Shown one piece after another: positions 48,305 to 57,179 of a stretch of 64,000 bases of DNA. A program made the position numbers and the translations under genes. The notes under the pieces are model-generated. The model made no database searches and was not told the origin of the DNA. It saw nothing but the letters and a program-made list of their open reading frames with translations. The DNA is taken from the NCBI GenBank assembly GCA_021806645.1, contig JAJZQX010000010.1:104055-168054 (forward strand). Reading direction: 5' to 3'. Within the stretch, counting starts at the first letter, position 1; each line of letters starts with the position of its first letter. The DNA is from Myxococcales bacterium (GTDB taxonomy: Bacteria; Myxococcota; Myxococcia; Myxococcales; Anaeromyxobacteraceae).

Positions 48305-49738
48305 CTACGTCCGTTCGGAGGCGCGCCGGGCGGTTCTCGCCGCCGCGAGCCGCACCGCCCAGCCCTCCTTGTTCACCTGCCTGGCGCGCCCCAGCGCCAG
48401 CGCGCCGGCCGGCACCGGGTCGGTGACGGTGGAGCCGGCGGCCACGTAGGCCCCGGCGCCGATCTCGACGGGCGCCACCAGGATCGAGTCGGAGCCGATG
48501 AAGGCGCCGTCGCCGATGCGGGTCTCGTGCTTCTTCTCGCCGTCGTAGTTGCAGGTGATGGTCCCGCAGCCGATGTTGACGCCGGCGCCGATCACCGCGT
48601 CGCCCAGGTAGGCGAGGTGATTGGCCTTGGAGCCCTTGCCCAGCCGCGCCTTCTTGGTCTCGACGAAGTTGCCGAGGTGGACCCCCTCGCCCAGCTCGGT
48701 GCCGGGCCGGACGCGCGAGAAGGGGCCGAGGACGGCCTGGGCGCCGACCGTGGCCGGTCCGTCGATCACCGTGTAGGGCCTCACCGTCACGCCGGCCGCC
48801 AGCACCGCGTCTACCAGCACCGAGCCCTGGCCGATCCGGCAGCGCGGGCCGATGCGCGTGGCGCCGCGCAGCCGCACACCGGGCTCGATGATCACGTCGG
48901 CCGCGATCTCGACCCCCTCGTCGCAGAGGAAGCGGGCCGGATCCTCCAGCGTCACGCCGGCCTTCATCAGCGCCGAGGCGCGCCGGCGCTGCAGCACCTG
49001 GCCGGCGCGGGCCAGCTCCTCGCGGTCGTTGACGCCGGAGGCCTCGAGCGGCTCCACCTCGACGGCCACCGCCGGTGACCGCCTGGCGGCCATGGCCACC
49101 AGGTCGGTCAGGTAGAACTCCCCCTGGGCGTTGTCGGAGCCCACCTTGGCGAGCGCCTTCCAGAGGAACTCGGCGTCGGCGCAGTAGAGGCCGGCGTTCA
49201 CCTCGCCGATGACCCGCTCGGCCGGCGTGGCGTCCTTCTCCTCCACGATCCGGGCGGGTCGCCCGTCCTGGTCGCGCACCAACCGGCCGTAGCCGCGTGG
49301 CTCGGCCAGGTTCATGGTGGCGAAGGAGAGCGGGGCCCGGGAGCGGGAGCGGGCCTGGACCACGCGCTTCAAGGTGGTGGAGGAGAGGAGCGGCGTGTCG
49401 CCGGAGAGGATGGCGATGGCGCCGTCCACGCCGCGCAGCGCGCCGCGCGCCGCCAGCACCGCGTGGGCGGTGCCGCGCTGCTCGGCCTGGTGCGCGAACC
49501 GCAGCGGCGCGCGGGGGAGCGCGGCCCGCAGCGCCGCCTCGACCGCCTCGGCCTGGTGGCCGACCACCACCACCACCGGCGAGGCGCCGGCATCGAGCGC
49601 CGCGCGAACGGGGAACCAGGCCAGCGGCCTCCCGGAGAGCTCGTGGAGCACCTTGGCGGTGGCCGACTTCATGCGCGTCCCCTTGCCTGCGGCGAGGACC
49701 ACGGCGGCGAGCGGGTGTCGATTCGGTGATGGGGCCAT
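48305..49738 (-). CDS. glmU: Bifunctional UDP-N-acetylglucosamine pyrophosphorylase / glucosamine-1-P acetyltransferase
   Basis: 477 residues from ATG 49738. Uridyltransferase half: AAVVLAAGKGTRMKSATAKV, EQRGTAHAVLAARGAL, ILSGDTPLL and NAGLYCADAEFLW. Left-handed beta-helix acetyltransferase half with FVETKKARLGKGSKANHLAY, GDAVIGAGVNIGCGTITCNY and GSDSILVAPVEIGAGAYVAA. Makes UDP-GlcNAc from GlcN-1-P, acetyl-CoA and UTP. It follows GlmS in the pathway. Divergent from the chemosensory operon at 49840. Confidence 0.95.
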   Translation of the reverse strand: MAPSPNRHPLAAVVLAAGKGTRMKSATAKVLHELSGRPLAWFPVRAALDAGASPVVVVVGHQAEAVEAALRAALPRAPLRFAHQAEQRGTAHAVLAARGALRGVDGAIAILSGDTPLLSSTTLKRVVQARSRSRAPLSFATMNLAEPRGYGRLVRDQDGRPARIVEEKDATPAERVIGEVNAGLYCADAEFLWKALAKVGSDNAQGEFYLTDLVAMAARRSPAVAVEVEPLEASGVNDREELARAGQVLQRRRASALMKAGVTLEDPARFLCDEGVEIAADVIIEPGVRLRGATRIGPRCRIGQGSVLVDAVLAAGVTVRPYTVIDGPATVGAQAVLGPFSRVRPGTELGEGVHLGNFVETKKARLGKGSKANHLAYLGDAVIGAGVNIGCGTITCNYDGEKKHETRIGDGAFIGSDSILVAPVEIGAGAYVAAGSTVTDPVPAGALALGRARQVNKEGWAVRLAAARTARRASERT

Positions 49739-49826
49739 GGCCGGTGAGTCTCGGCCAAGCGGGAGGCGGCAGCAAGTCCGGCCGCGGCCGGGGCGACGAG
49801 AGGTCCGCGCCGGGCGCGGTTCCTGA

Positions 49827-49832
49827 TACCCT
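49827..49832 (+). promoter_or_regulatory. -10-like box TACCCT of chemosensory operon
   Basis: TGATACCCT ends 7 nt before ATG 49840, the start of a short leader ORF. No Shine-Dalgarno intervenes. Confidence 0.35.
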
Positions 49833-49839
49833 CGCCGCC

Positions 49840-49914
49840 ATGGGGAGCGCGCCGGAGATCGGGCAACACGACTCGAAGCCAGGGTCCGCGGCCTGGCGCG
49901 GGCGGGGCCGATGA
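49840..49914 (+). CDS. 24-codon leader ORF coupled to cheR
   Basis: ATG 49840 opens a frame MGSAPEIGQHDSKPGSAAWR plus GRGR, whose TGA overlaps the cheR ATG as ATGA (49911-49914). It would make cheR translation depend on reading the leader, since cheR has no obvious Shine-Dalgarno. The peptide is Gly/Arg-rich at its end and resembles nothing I know. Alternatively it is just the 5' leader. Confidence 0.35.
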   Translation: MGSAPEIGQHDSKPGSAAWRGRGR

Positions 49915-50759
49915 CCGCCACCGCCGCCGGCGGCGTCGACGACCTGCCGCTCCCGGCCGTCGAGGAGGTGCTGGAGCGGGCCTGCGGCCTCTCCCTCTCC
50001 ACCGGGGTCCGGCGGCCCGCGCTCGCCGACGCGGTCCGGCGGGCGTCCGGGGAGCTGGGGCTGGCGAGGGAGCCCTTCCTCTCGCGCCTGCTGCTCGGCG
50101 ACCCGGCCGCGGTGACGGCCCTGGTCGAGCACGCGGTTGTGAAGGAGACCTACTTCTACCGCCACCCCGAGCAGTGGGCGTCGGTGACCCGGCTGCTCGC
50201 GACGCGGCCGCCGGAGCAGCCGCTCTCCGCCTGGTCGGCCGGGTGCGCCACCGGCGAGGAGGCCTACACGCTGGCGATGGTCCTCCACGACGCCGGGCGG
50301 CGCTGCGCGTCCGACCGGGTGCTCGGCACCGACATCTCGGGCCGGGCGCTGGAGGTGGCCAGGGCCGGCCGGTACCGGGAGTGGTCGCTGCGAGCCCTCC
50401 CGGCCACGCTGCGGGCGCGCCACTTCACCTCGGAGCACGATGCACACCGCGTGCACGAGGAGCGGCGCGCGGCGGTCCGCTTCGCCCAGCACAACCTGCT
50501 CGGCGCTCCTCCGCCGGGCGGGCCGTTCGACCTGGTGGCCTGCCGGAACGTGCTCCTCTACTTCAAGCCTGCGGCCGCGCGAACCGTGCTCGGCCGGCTC
50601 CACGCCGCGCTCCGGCCCGGCGGGCTGCTGCTGGTCGGGCCGATCGAGGAGCCGCTCACGACCGGCCTCCCGTTCGAGCGGCTGGCGGGGACCGAGGCGA
50701 CGCTGCTGCGGCGGCCCGCCGTGGCGCGCTGCGCCGTTTGGGGAGGGGCCCCGGCATGA
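49911..50759 (+). CDS. cheR: CheR-type methyltransferase
   Basis: 282 residues. N-terminal helical CheR domain, with KETYFYRHPEQWASV as the usual T-x-F-F-R region, then SAM motif WSAGCATGEEAYTLAMVLHD and LVACRNVLLYFKPAAARTVL. Should methylate receptor glutamates. No MCP is in this operon, so substrates are elsewhere, perhaps the one at 699-2819. The stop overlaps the next gene (ATGA). Confidence 0.92.
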   Translation: MTATAAGGVDDLPLPAVEEVLERACGLSLSTGVRRPALADAVRRASGELGLAREPFLSRLLLGDPAAVTALVEHAVVKETYFYRHPEQWASVTRLLATRPPEQPLSAWSAGCATGEEAYTLAMVLHDAGRRCASDRVLGTDISGRALEVARAGRYREWSLRALPATLRARHFTSEHDAHRVHEERRAAVRFAQHNLLGAPPPGGPFDLVACRNVLLYFKPAAARTVLGRLHAALRPGGLLLVGPIEEPLTTGLPFERLAGTEATLLRRPAVARCAVWGGAPA

Positions 50760-51130
50760 AGGTGCTCCTCGTAGACGACACGCGGACGCTCCTCTCGCTC
50801 ATCCAGGTCTACCTGATGGGCTGGCAGCTCGAGTTCCACGAGGCCAAGGACGGGCTGGAGGGGCTCGCCAGGGCCAGGGAGCTCCGGCCGGCGCTGGTGG
50901 TGACCGACATCCGCATGCCCGGCATGGACGGCTTCGAGCTCTGCGCCGCCCTCCGCGCCGACGCGGAGCTACACGCGGTCCCGGTGGTGCTGCTCACCTC
51001 GCTCAACGACGAGCCCAGCCGGAGGAAGGGGCAGCTGGTCGGGGCCAGCGCCTTCCTGACCAAGCCGGTGTCGGTGGACGAGCTGCGCCAGACCGTCGGC
51101 AGGTTGCTCCGGCTGCCCCCGAGGAGCTGA
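50756..51130 (+). CDS. CheY-like response regulator
   Basis: 124 residues, receiver only. Acidic pair in LLVDDTRTL (D7-D8), phosphoacceptor in VVTDIRMPGMDGFEL (D51), T/S in LLTSLND, and K in FLTKPVSVDEL. All phosphorylation residues are present. It resembles the receiver at 2816-3217 in length and in having no output domain. Coupled to cheR by a 4-bp overlap. Confidence 0.93.
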   Translation: MKVLLVDDTRTLLSLIQVYLMGWQLEFHEAKDGLEGLARARELRPALVVTDIRMPGMDGFELCAALRADAELHAVPVVLLTSLNDEPSRRKGQLVGASAFLTKPVSVDELRQTVGRLLRLPPRS

Positions 51131-51133
51131 CCC

Positions 51134-51685
51134 GTGCCCGGCGGCCCCGTCGACTTCGACGACCTGCGGCGCCAGCTCGACCAGGTGGAGGCGCGGTTGT
51201 CCGAGGCGGCCAGGACCGTCGATCGCCGGCGTGGGCGGATGGCCGAGCGGGCCCAGGCCCTCGTCACGCCCCGCGAGACCGAGCTCGAGGACGTGCTGCC
51301 GCTGCTGGTGTTCACGCTGGGTGGAACGCGCCACGCGGTCGAGGTGGAGGCGGTGGTGCAGGTGGTCGAGGCCCGCGGACTGCAGCGGCTGGTGGCCACG
51401 CCGCCATGGCTGCTGGGGGCGCTGGTGGCGCGTGGCCGGGTGGTGCCTGTGCTCGACCTGCGGGAGCGGCTGGGGGTCGGGCGGGGCCTCGCCGATCTCG
51501 GCAAGGTGCTGGTGCTGGAGCAAGCCGGCGAGCTGGTGGGGCTGGCCGTCGAGGCGCTGGAGGGGCGGCGGGACGTGGCGCGGCGCACCCTCTCGCCCGG
51601 GTCCGCTCCGCTCCGGTGGCGAGCGGCCGACGGCCTGCCCGTGCTCGACGTGGGGGCGCTGGTGGCCCCGCGGGGCGGGGGGTAG
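51134..51685 (+). CDS. cheW: CheW-like adaptor with N-terminal coiled coil
   Basis: 183 residues from GTG 51134. Residues 1-50 form an Arg/Glu-rich helix (DDLRRQLDQVEARLSEAART), probably a coiled coil not found in minimal CheW. The CheW domain follows: LLVFTLGGTRHAVEVEAVVQ, then ATPPWLLGALVARGRVVPVL and DLGKVLVLEQAGELVGLAVE. It joins receptors to CheA, whose gene starts two bases after its stop. The added helix could allow clustering without a classical receptor array. Confidence 0.88.
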   Translation: MPGGPVDFDDLRRQLDQVEARLSEAARTVDRRRGRMAERAQALVTPRETELEDVLPLLVFTLGGTRHAVEVEAVVQVVEARGLQRLVATPPWLLGALVARGRVVPVLDLRERLGVGRGLADLGKVLVLEQAGELVGLAVEALEGRRDVARRTLSPGSAPLRWRAADGLPVLDVGALVAPRGGG

Positions 51686-51687
51686 CC

Positions 51688-54150
51688 GTGGATCCCGAGC
51701 TGCTGCGCCAGGTCTGGCCGATCTTCTCCGTCGAGGCGCGGGAGCAGCTGGCCGTGATCGGCGGCGGGTTGCTTCAGCTTGAGACGTCGCCGGAACGGAC
51801 CGCGCTGCTCGATCCGGTCCGCCGGACCGCCCACAGCCTGAAGGGGGCGGCCTCCAGCCTCGGGCTCACCGGCGTCGAGCGGTTGGCCCACGCCGTCGAG
51901 GGGGCGCTGGACGGCTACGACCCGGGGAAAGGGCTGGGCGCCGACCTGGTCCTGGCGGCGCTCGACGCCCTGGAGGCGATCGAGGAGGCGCTGGCCGCCG
52001 GGGACGCCGGCAAGCATCCCGAGGTGTACGGGCTCGAGCCCTTGCTGGAGTCGCTGGCGGCCGTCTCGCCCGGTGGGCCGGGCGCCGCGGCCGCCGCGAC
52101 CAAGGCCCCGCCGGGGATCACGGTCGCGCCCACGCCGCCGGAGACGTTCGACGAGCCGCTCCAGGCCGTCGAGCGCGCCCTCGCCAGCGTGCTCCGGCCC
52201 GGCGACGAGGAGGACCGTGCCGCGGCCCGCGAGGAGGTGGTGCGTCCGGCGCGCCGGCTGCTGGAACAGGTGCCGGCGCACGCCCGCGCGCTGGCGGGGC
52301 GGGTGGCCGATCGCGCGGGGCGGCTCGGCGCGGCGGGAGCCGACGGGGCCCGTGTCGCGGCGGCGCTGGCGGGCGATCTCGTGGACCTCCGCGAGCTCCT
52401 CGAGCGCGGTGAGGCGGCGCGGCCCCAGCTCGCCTCGCCGGCGCCACGCCCCGGCGACCGCTCGGTCCGCGTGCTGGCCTCGACGCTCGACGGGCTCGCC
52501 CACCGGGTCGAGCGGCTGGTGGTCGGGGAGGCCCGGCAGGCGCGGCGCGCCCGCGAGGCCGTGGCGCTCGAGGAGTCGGCGCGCGAGGCGATGCGCCGGC
52601 TCGACCTGACGCTCCACGCCCTCCGGATCGCCGGCGCGGAGCGGGAGCGGGCCGCCATCGAGGCGGCCTTGCTGGAGCTGCGCGGGCTGGCGGCCGGGCT
52701 GCGGACCATGGCGCGCGAGGGGCACGCCGAGGCCGAGCAACAGCGGCTCAACGGGGCGCTGCTGCGCGACGACCTGCGGTCGCTCCGCATGGTGCCGGCG
52801 GCGGCCATGCTGGAGCCGCTGCGCGTCGCCGTCCGCGAGCTGAGCGGCCGGCTGGGGCGGTCCGTGGAGCTGGAGCTGCACGGGGGCGGGGTCCGCGTCG
52901 ATCGGCGCGTGGTCGACGAGCTGCGCGATCCCCTCCTCCACCTGGTCCGGAACGCGGTGGACCACGGCATCGAGCCGTCCGAGGCGCGGCGCGCGGCCGG
53001 GAAGCCGGAGGGCGGCCGGCTCACGGTCCGGGTGGAGCCGCGCGGCAACCGGGTCGGCGTGGTGGTGGAGGACGACGGGGCCGGGCTCGACCTGGACGCC
53101 ATCCGGGCCCGGGCGGCGGAGCGTGGGCTGCTGGAAGACGCGCCCGGCCGCCTCTCCGACGCGGCGCTGGCGAGGCTCATCTTCATGCCCGGCTTCTCGA
53201 CCGCTAGCCAGGTGACCAGCATCTCCGGGCGTGGCGTCGGCCTCGACGTGGTGCTGGAGACGGTGACCAGGCTGGGCGGTGCCGTGGACGTCCGCTCCGA
53301 GCCGGGTCGCTCGACCCGCTTCGACCTCGACCTGCCGCTTACCCTCTCCGCCACCGCCGCCATCCTGCTGCGGGTCGGCGATGACCTCGCGGCGCTGCCG
53401 GCCGACGCGGTGGAGCGGGTGGTGCTGCTCTCGGCCGGGGATCTCCAGGGCTCGGCCGAGGGAGCCACCGCGCGGGTGGGCGACCAGCTCCTGCCGCACG
53501 CCCTGCTGGCCACTCTGCTCGGCCTGCCGTCCGGCGCGCCCCGCGACTCCCTCCGGCCGGCGCTGGTGGTGGCGGTGGGGCCGCGGCGCGCGGTGGTCAC
53601 GCCCGACGAGGTGCTCGGGCAGCAGGAGCTGCTGGTCGGCTCGCTGGCCGGCGTGGTGGCCCGCTTGCCGCACCTGGTCGGGGCCGCCGTGCTCGACGAC
53701 GGCCGGATCGTCGGGTTGCTCAACCCCGCCGAGCTGCTGCGCCGGATTCCGGCGGCGGGGCAAGCCAGCGTGCGGCGGGCCCCGCGAGCGCTGGTGGTGG
53801 ACGACGCGCAGACCACCCGCTCGGCCATGAAGGGGCTGCTGGAGGAGGCGGGCTTCGAGGTCACGGTCGCCGCGGACGGGGCGGAGGCGCTGCGGCTGGC
53901 GTCCGGGACGCCACCGGCCCTGGTGGTGACCGACGTGGAGATGCGGCGCATGGGCGGGCTGGAGCTGGCACGCCGCCTCAAGGCCGACCCGCGGCTGCGG
54001 CCGGTGCCGGTGGTGATGGTCACCTCGCTGGAATCCCCCGAGGCGCGCGCGGCCGGGCTGGCCGCCGGCGCCGACGCCTACCTCGTGAAGCGGGACGTGG
54101 CTCGCGACGAGCTGGTCGCCCTGCTGCGCCGGCTGGTAGGGTTGGCATGA
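51688..54150 (+). CDS. cheA: CheA hybrid histidine kinase with C-terminal receiver
   Basis: 820 residues from GTG 51688. Hpt domain with H49 (VRRTAHSLKGAASSLGL); an Arg/Ala/Glu-rich helical middle (about 150-360) in place of a clear P2 domain; dimerisation/HATPase core with LRMVPAAAMLEPLRVAV, HLVRNAVDHGIEPSEARRAA and SGRGVGLDVVLETV; CheW-like P5 region (about 545-680); and a receiver domain (about 695-818) with ALVVDDAQTTRSAMKGLLEE and phosphoacceptor in LVVTDVEMRRMGGLELA. The built-in receiver makes it a CheA-CheY hybrid as in alternative-function chemosensory systems such as Frz-like ones. Overlaps the next cheR gene (ATGA). Confidence 0.93.
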   Translation: MDPELLRQVWPIFSVEAREQLAVIGGGLLQLETSPERTALLDPVRRTAHSLKGAASSLGLTGVERLAHAVEGALDGYDPGKGLGADLVLAALDALEAIEEALAAGDAGKHPEVYGLEPLLESLAAVSPGGPGAAAAATKAPPGITVAPTPPETFDEPLQAVERALASVLRPGDEEDRAAAREEVVRPARRLLEQVPAHARALAGRVADRAGRLGAAGADGARVAAALAGDLVDLRELLERGEAARPQLASPAPRPGDRSVRVLASTLDGLAHRVERLVVGEARQARRAREAVALEESAREAMRRLDLTLHALRIAGAERERAAIEAALLELRGLAAGLRTMAREGHAEAEQQRLNGALLRDDLRSLRMVPAAAMLEPLRVAVRELSGRLGRSVELELHGGGVRVDRRVVDELRDPLLHLVRNAVDHGIEPSEARRAAGKPEGGRLTVRVEPRGNRVGVVVEDDGAGLDLDAIRARAAERGLLEDAPGRLSDAALARLIFMPGFSTASQVTSISGRGVGLDVVLETVTRLGGAVDVRSEPGRSTRFDLDLPLTLSATAAILLRVGDDLAALPADAVERVVLLSAGDLQGSAEGATARVGDQLLPHALLATLLGLPSGAPRDSLRPALVVAVGPRRAVVTPDEVLGQQELLVGSLAGVVARLPHLVGAAVLDDGRIVGLLNPAELLRRIPAAGQASVRRAPRALVVDDAQTTRSAMKGLLEEAGFEVTVAADGAEALRLASGTPPALVVTDVEMRRMGGLELARRLKADPRLRPVPVVMVTSLESPEARAAGLAAGADAYLVKRDVARDELVALLRRLVGLA

Positions 54151-54950
54151 GCGAGCCAGGGCCCGGCCACGAGCTTCCCGAGGACCTCCTGACCAGGGTG
54201 GGCGCGGCGCTGGCCCGGTCGGTGGGGCTGTCACTGGCCGCCGGGCTGCAGGGACCGCTGCAACTCGCGGTGAAGGCGGCGGCGAGCGAGCTGGGCGTGG
54301 CGCCCGCGGCCCTGGCGGCCGCCGCGGCAGCCGGCGACCGGGACGCGCTCGACGTGCTGGCGGAGCACGCCGTGGTCGGCGAGACGTCGCTCTGGCGGCA
54401 CGCCGGGGGGCTGGTGGCGCTGTCGGGCGAGCTGGTGGACGTCGCCCGGCCGCTCCGGATCTGGAGCGCCGGCTGCGCCACCGGCGAGGAGCCCTACAGC
54501 CTGGCGCTGGCCCTCCTCGACGCCGGGCGCGACCGCGAGGAGGACCGGATCCTCGGGACCGACGTCTCGGAGCGGGCGCTGGCCAGGGCCTGGGTGGGCG
54601 TCTACGGGGCACGGGCCACGCGCAGGCTGCCGCCGGCGCTCTCGGCGCGGTGGTTCCACCCCACCGAGAATGGCGCCCAGGTGGACGGGCGGCTGGCGAG
54701 GCTGGTCCGCTTCGAGCGCCACAACCTGCTCGAGCGCCCGCCCGGAGGCCACTTCGACGCCGTGGTCTGCCGCAACGTCCTCATCTACTTCGAGCCGGAG
54801 GTGGCGGCCTCGACGCTGGCCCGGCTGGCGGGCGCGGTGGCGCCGGGCGGCTACCTGCTGCTCGGGCCGGTGGAGCTACCGCTGGTGGGCGGGCTGGCCT
54901 TCGAGTGGGTGGAGCGGGGTGGGGCGACGCTGCTGCGGAGGCCGGGGTAG
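54147..54950 (+). CDS. cheR: Second CheR-type methyltransferase of the operon
   Basis: 267 residues. VGETSLWRHAGGLVALSGEL replaces the T-x-F-F-R region; SAM motif IWSAGCATGEEPYSLALALL is canonical; FDAVVCRNVLIYFEPEVAAS is the CheR signature. Two CheR genes in one operon with no CheB is unusual. The variant N-terminal region (W for F, no F-F-R) suggests it recognises a different receptor from the first CheR. Confidence 0.92.
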   Translation: MSEPGPGHELPEDLLTRVGAALARSVGLSLAAGLQGPLQLAVKAAASELGVAPAALAAAAAAGDRDALDVLAEHAVVGETSLWRHAGGLVALSGELVDVARPLRIWSAGCATGEEPYSLALALLDAGRDREEDRILGTDVSERALARAWVGVYGARATRRLPPALSARWFHPTENGAQVDGRLARLVRFERHNLLERPPGGHFDAVVCRNVLIYFEPEVAASTLARLAGAVAPGGYLLLGPVELPLVGGLAFEWVERGGATLLRRPG

Positions 54951-55032
54951 GGAAGCCGGGCCTACGTGGGAAAGGCAGTCAGCCGTGACCGACCCACCAT
55001 GGAGGACTGGAAGGCCAGAAGGCCGCCGCCAG

Positions 55033-55323
55033 TCACGGCTTCAGCGGGGAATGCTCTCCGAACCAGTACTCGCGCATTCTCGAGAGGAACTCCTGATCCA
55101 GCGGAAGACCAGAGATTGAACCAATGACCGCGTCGATGCCGCAGCGCGGGCAGAGGGCGCTTCCCTCGAGTCCTTCCACCAGGCTGTCGATCCAGTTCTG
55201 TATGTCAGCTGGAGTGAACAGGGCGAGGCAGAAGAAGCACCCGCAGGACTCGCTCGACAACACGGCCCTGCGGTGATTCGAGCAGTGCCGGTGCGCGGCT
55301 TCGAGGTCATAGTCGAAGGCCAT
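55033..55323 (-). CDS. Small cytoplasmic zinc-ribbon protein
   Basis: 96 residues. HCSNHRRAVLSSESCGCFFC, then WIDSLVEGLEGSALCPRCGI and DAVIGSISGLPLDQEFLSRM. The CGC-x-x-C and CPRCG pairs form a zinc site. I recognise this as a widespread conserved family of uncharacterised bacterial proteins often next to toxin-immunity or mobile loci. Codon use is less GC-biased than neighbours, suggesting transfer. Convergent with the last cheR. Confidence 0.7.
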   Translation of the reverse strand: MAFDYDLEAAHRHCSNHRRAVLSSESCGCFFCLALFTPADIQNWIDSLVEGLEGSALCPRCGIDAVIGSISGLPLDQEFLSRMREYWFGEHSPLKP

Positions 55324-55378
55324 GTCGCGCTGACTCTAGCAGAGAGACCGAGTTGGCCACGCGCTGATGAGTCGAACC

Positions 55379-55409
55379 GAGCCTCCACCCGCAGCAAGGG
55401 CGGAGGCTC
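55379..55409 (-). terminator. Hairpin downstream of HNH gene
   Basis: GAGCCTCC pairs with GGAGGCTC, extended inside by CCC/GGG, around a short loop. It lies 51 bp past the HNH stop on the minus strand. Confidence 0.45.
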
Positions 55410-55459
55410 GTGCAGCCCATGCGCCGGGTGCGCATTCAGGGGGGCGAGACGTTTGCGGA

Positions 55460-56614
55460 TCAGGCCCCGTTCCTCGCCCAGCGGCCGACGTAGCGCTCCA
55501 CGCACCGCGCCCCGAAGATCTGCCGCGCCGCCAGGGTGTTGTGGCGGTGGCAGACCACCCGAAGGTTGTCCACTGTGGGTTCACTGAATCGGGCCCATGG
55601 CACCACGTGGTCTAGCTCCAGGCGGTGTGTCGAACCGCAGCAGCCGCCTGAGTCGAGCGGCCAGACGCACCTTCCCTGATCACGCTCCCAGACGGCGCGG
55701 CGCACCGCGGCGGGGATCTGTTCGCGAGGCCCCGTGCGGCGGTGGGCTGGCTCGGAGAAGGTCGGGGTCGCGGTGGTGGCATCGCTCAGGCTCGGGGGCG
55801 ACGCTGGGGCCGCGAACGTCCGCGGCCTCTTCACCAAACCGCGCGCCTTCGCCTGCTTCTCGAGAAGGAGCTCGAGCGCGGCCTTCAGCACCTGCTCCGT
55901 GCTGGCGCCGGGGATGGAATGCGAGAGGCCGTCGCGCGCTGCGTTGAGCATCTTCAGGAACTGACGGTCCACGGTGATGTGCAGCCGGCGCAGCTCGGCG
56001 GTGAGCGGCTCGACGTCGTCACGACGGGCCGCGTCCCGCGCGGGGTGGGTCGGCGTTACTTCTGACGTCAGAAGTAACCCTGCGTACGTGTCCGCTCGAC
56101 TCGCTTCGGCCGGCGTGGGGGAGTGCGGCGTCGCCAGCGCGAGCGGCAGCCCCGGCCTCGTCCCGGGCCGGTCCACGGCCGTCACGAGGGCGCGGAGCGG
56201 CGGCGTCTCCCGCGGAATCAGCTCGGCGACGACCTCCCGGGCCTCGCGCGCGGAGAGGCCGAAGAAGCGAGGGGCCACCTCGGCCCGGTTCTCCTCGGTC
56301 AGCACCTTGGCCAGCTCCGCGGTCGTCGACAGGCACAACCGCCCGTCGCCGAGCGGCTCGATGAGGTCTGGGAAGCGCTGCAGCAGCCGGGCGGCGCTCA
56401 TCCGCCAGAAGGACGCGCTATTGGAGAGCCCCAGCTCCGCGTGGAGGAAGGCAAAGAGCGAGGCGTGTCCGAGCGGCTCCCAGCCGCGCCGCCGATCGAA
56501 GTCGGCCAGCGCGACCAGGAAGTCGGCCATGGCTGCCTGCTCGGCGCGGAGGAGGGTGGCGAGCCAGTCGCGGAGCTGGCGGGCGGAGGAAAGGTCGAGA
56601 GCGGAAGTGGTCAT
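55460..56614 (-). CDS. HNH endonuclease
   Basis: 384 residues. N-terminal 230 residues are helical (RQLRDWLATLLRAEQAAMAD, SARLLQRFPDLIEPLGDGRL). The C-terminus has AVRRAVWERDQGRCVWPLDS, GGCCGSTHRLELDHVVPWAR and VDNLRVVCHRHNTLAARQIF: an HNH nuclease with H of LDH, N of DNL and H of RHN, plus cysteines for zinc. This architecture is abundant in myxobacteria. Whether it acts as a mobile nuclease, in defence or in DNA repair is unknown. ATG 56614 with AAGGAG. Confidence 0.88.
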   Translation of the reverse strand: MTTSALDLSSARQLRDWLATLLRAEQAAMADFLVALADFDRRRGWEPLGHASLFAFLHAELGLSNSASFWRMSAARLLQRFPDLIEPLGDGRLCLSTTAELAKVLTEENRAEVAPRFFGLSAREAREVVAELIPRETPPLRALVTAVDRPGTRPGLPLALATPHSPTPAEASRADTYAGLLLTSEVTPTHPARDAARRDDVEPLTAELRRLHITVDRQFLKMLNAARDGLSHSIPGASTEQVLKAALELLLEKQAKARGLVKRPRTFAAPASPPSLSDATTATPTFSEPAHRRTGPREQIPAAVRRAVWERDQGRCVWPLDSGGCCGSTHRLELDHVVPWARFSEPTVDNLRVVCHRHNTLAARQIFGARCVERYVGRWARNGA

Positions 56615-57179
56615 GGTGGCGATCTCCTTGAAGCGATCCTCTCATGACGGTTGCTGGACTCCGCGTACGGCTCGCCTGGCGCACGGAAGTGCCCGGACCG
56701 TTGCGAACCCATGGCAGCCAGCCGCGCGCACCAGGAGGGCGCCAGCGCGCTCCAGCAGCCCTTCACGGAGCGATCCGTACGCTCAAGGTGAAGTCAGGCG
56801 AAAACCTGTCAAGGGGATCGTGTGGGAAATTGGGTGCAATGATTCCAGAAACGTAACGGCCGCGGCGAATCCGTGACACTCGCCCCGCCGCCCCGCCGCC
56901 CCGCCGCCCCGCCGCTGTGGCGGTGAGGAAGGTCCAGGAGAGCGCGGGCAAGGGCAAGGCGCTGGACGGGTGTGGCTCTCATCCTGATCACGCCGCCGCC
57001 TTCACGCGGCGCCGCTCGCCCTCGCTCGACCGCTCCGCTCGTTGCGCCTCTCGCAGCCCGAACGGAACCGGCCACTCAAGCAACCAGCCCGCCTGCCCGA
57101 GCGGCGCGCGCGCCGGCGAGCGGCCAGGAAGTGAGGAGGCGAGGAAGATGGGTGAGACGGGATGAAGCGGCGGCAGCGC
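56615..57179. other. Non-coding region upstream of HNH gene
   Basis: 565 bp with no convincing gene. 56640-56870 is lower in GC and probably carries the HNH promoter; 56882-56913 is a tandem repeat; 57011-57124 contains a 10-bp inverted repeat (GCCGCTCGCC and its complement at 57115-57124) around CTCGCAGCCCGAAC, a phrase close to CTCGCAGCCCAAAC in the 19902 palindrome. Confidence 0.45.
56882..56913. repeat. Four tandem copies of GCCCCGCC
   Basis: Exact 8-bp unit repeated four times, followed by GCTGTGGCGG. Not in a gene. Length could vary by slippage. Confidence 0.8.

Noticed and set aside
55460..56614. HNH gene as part of a restriction, toxin or homing system
   Set aside because: No methylase, immunity gene, intron or prophage gene adjoins it. 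The family is common as a lone gene in myxobacteria.
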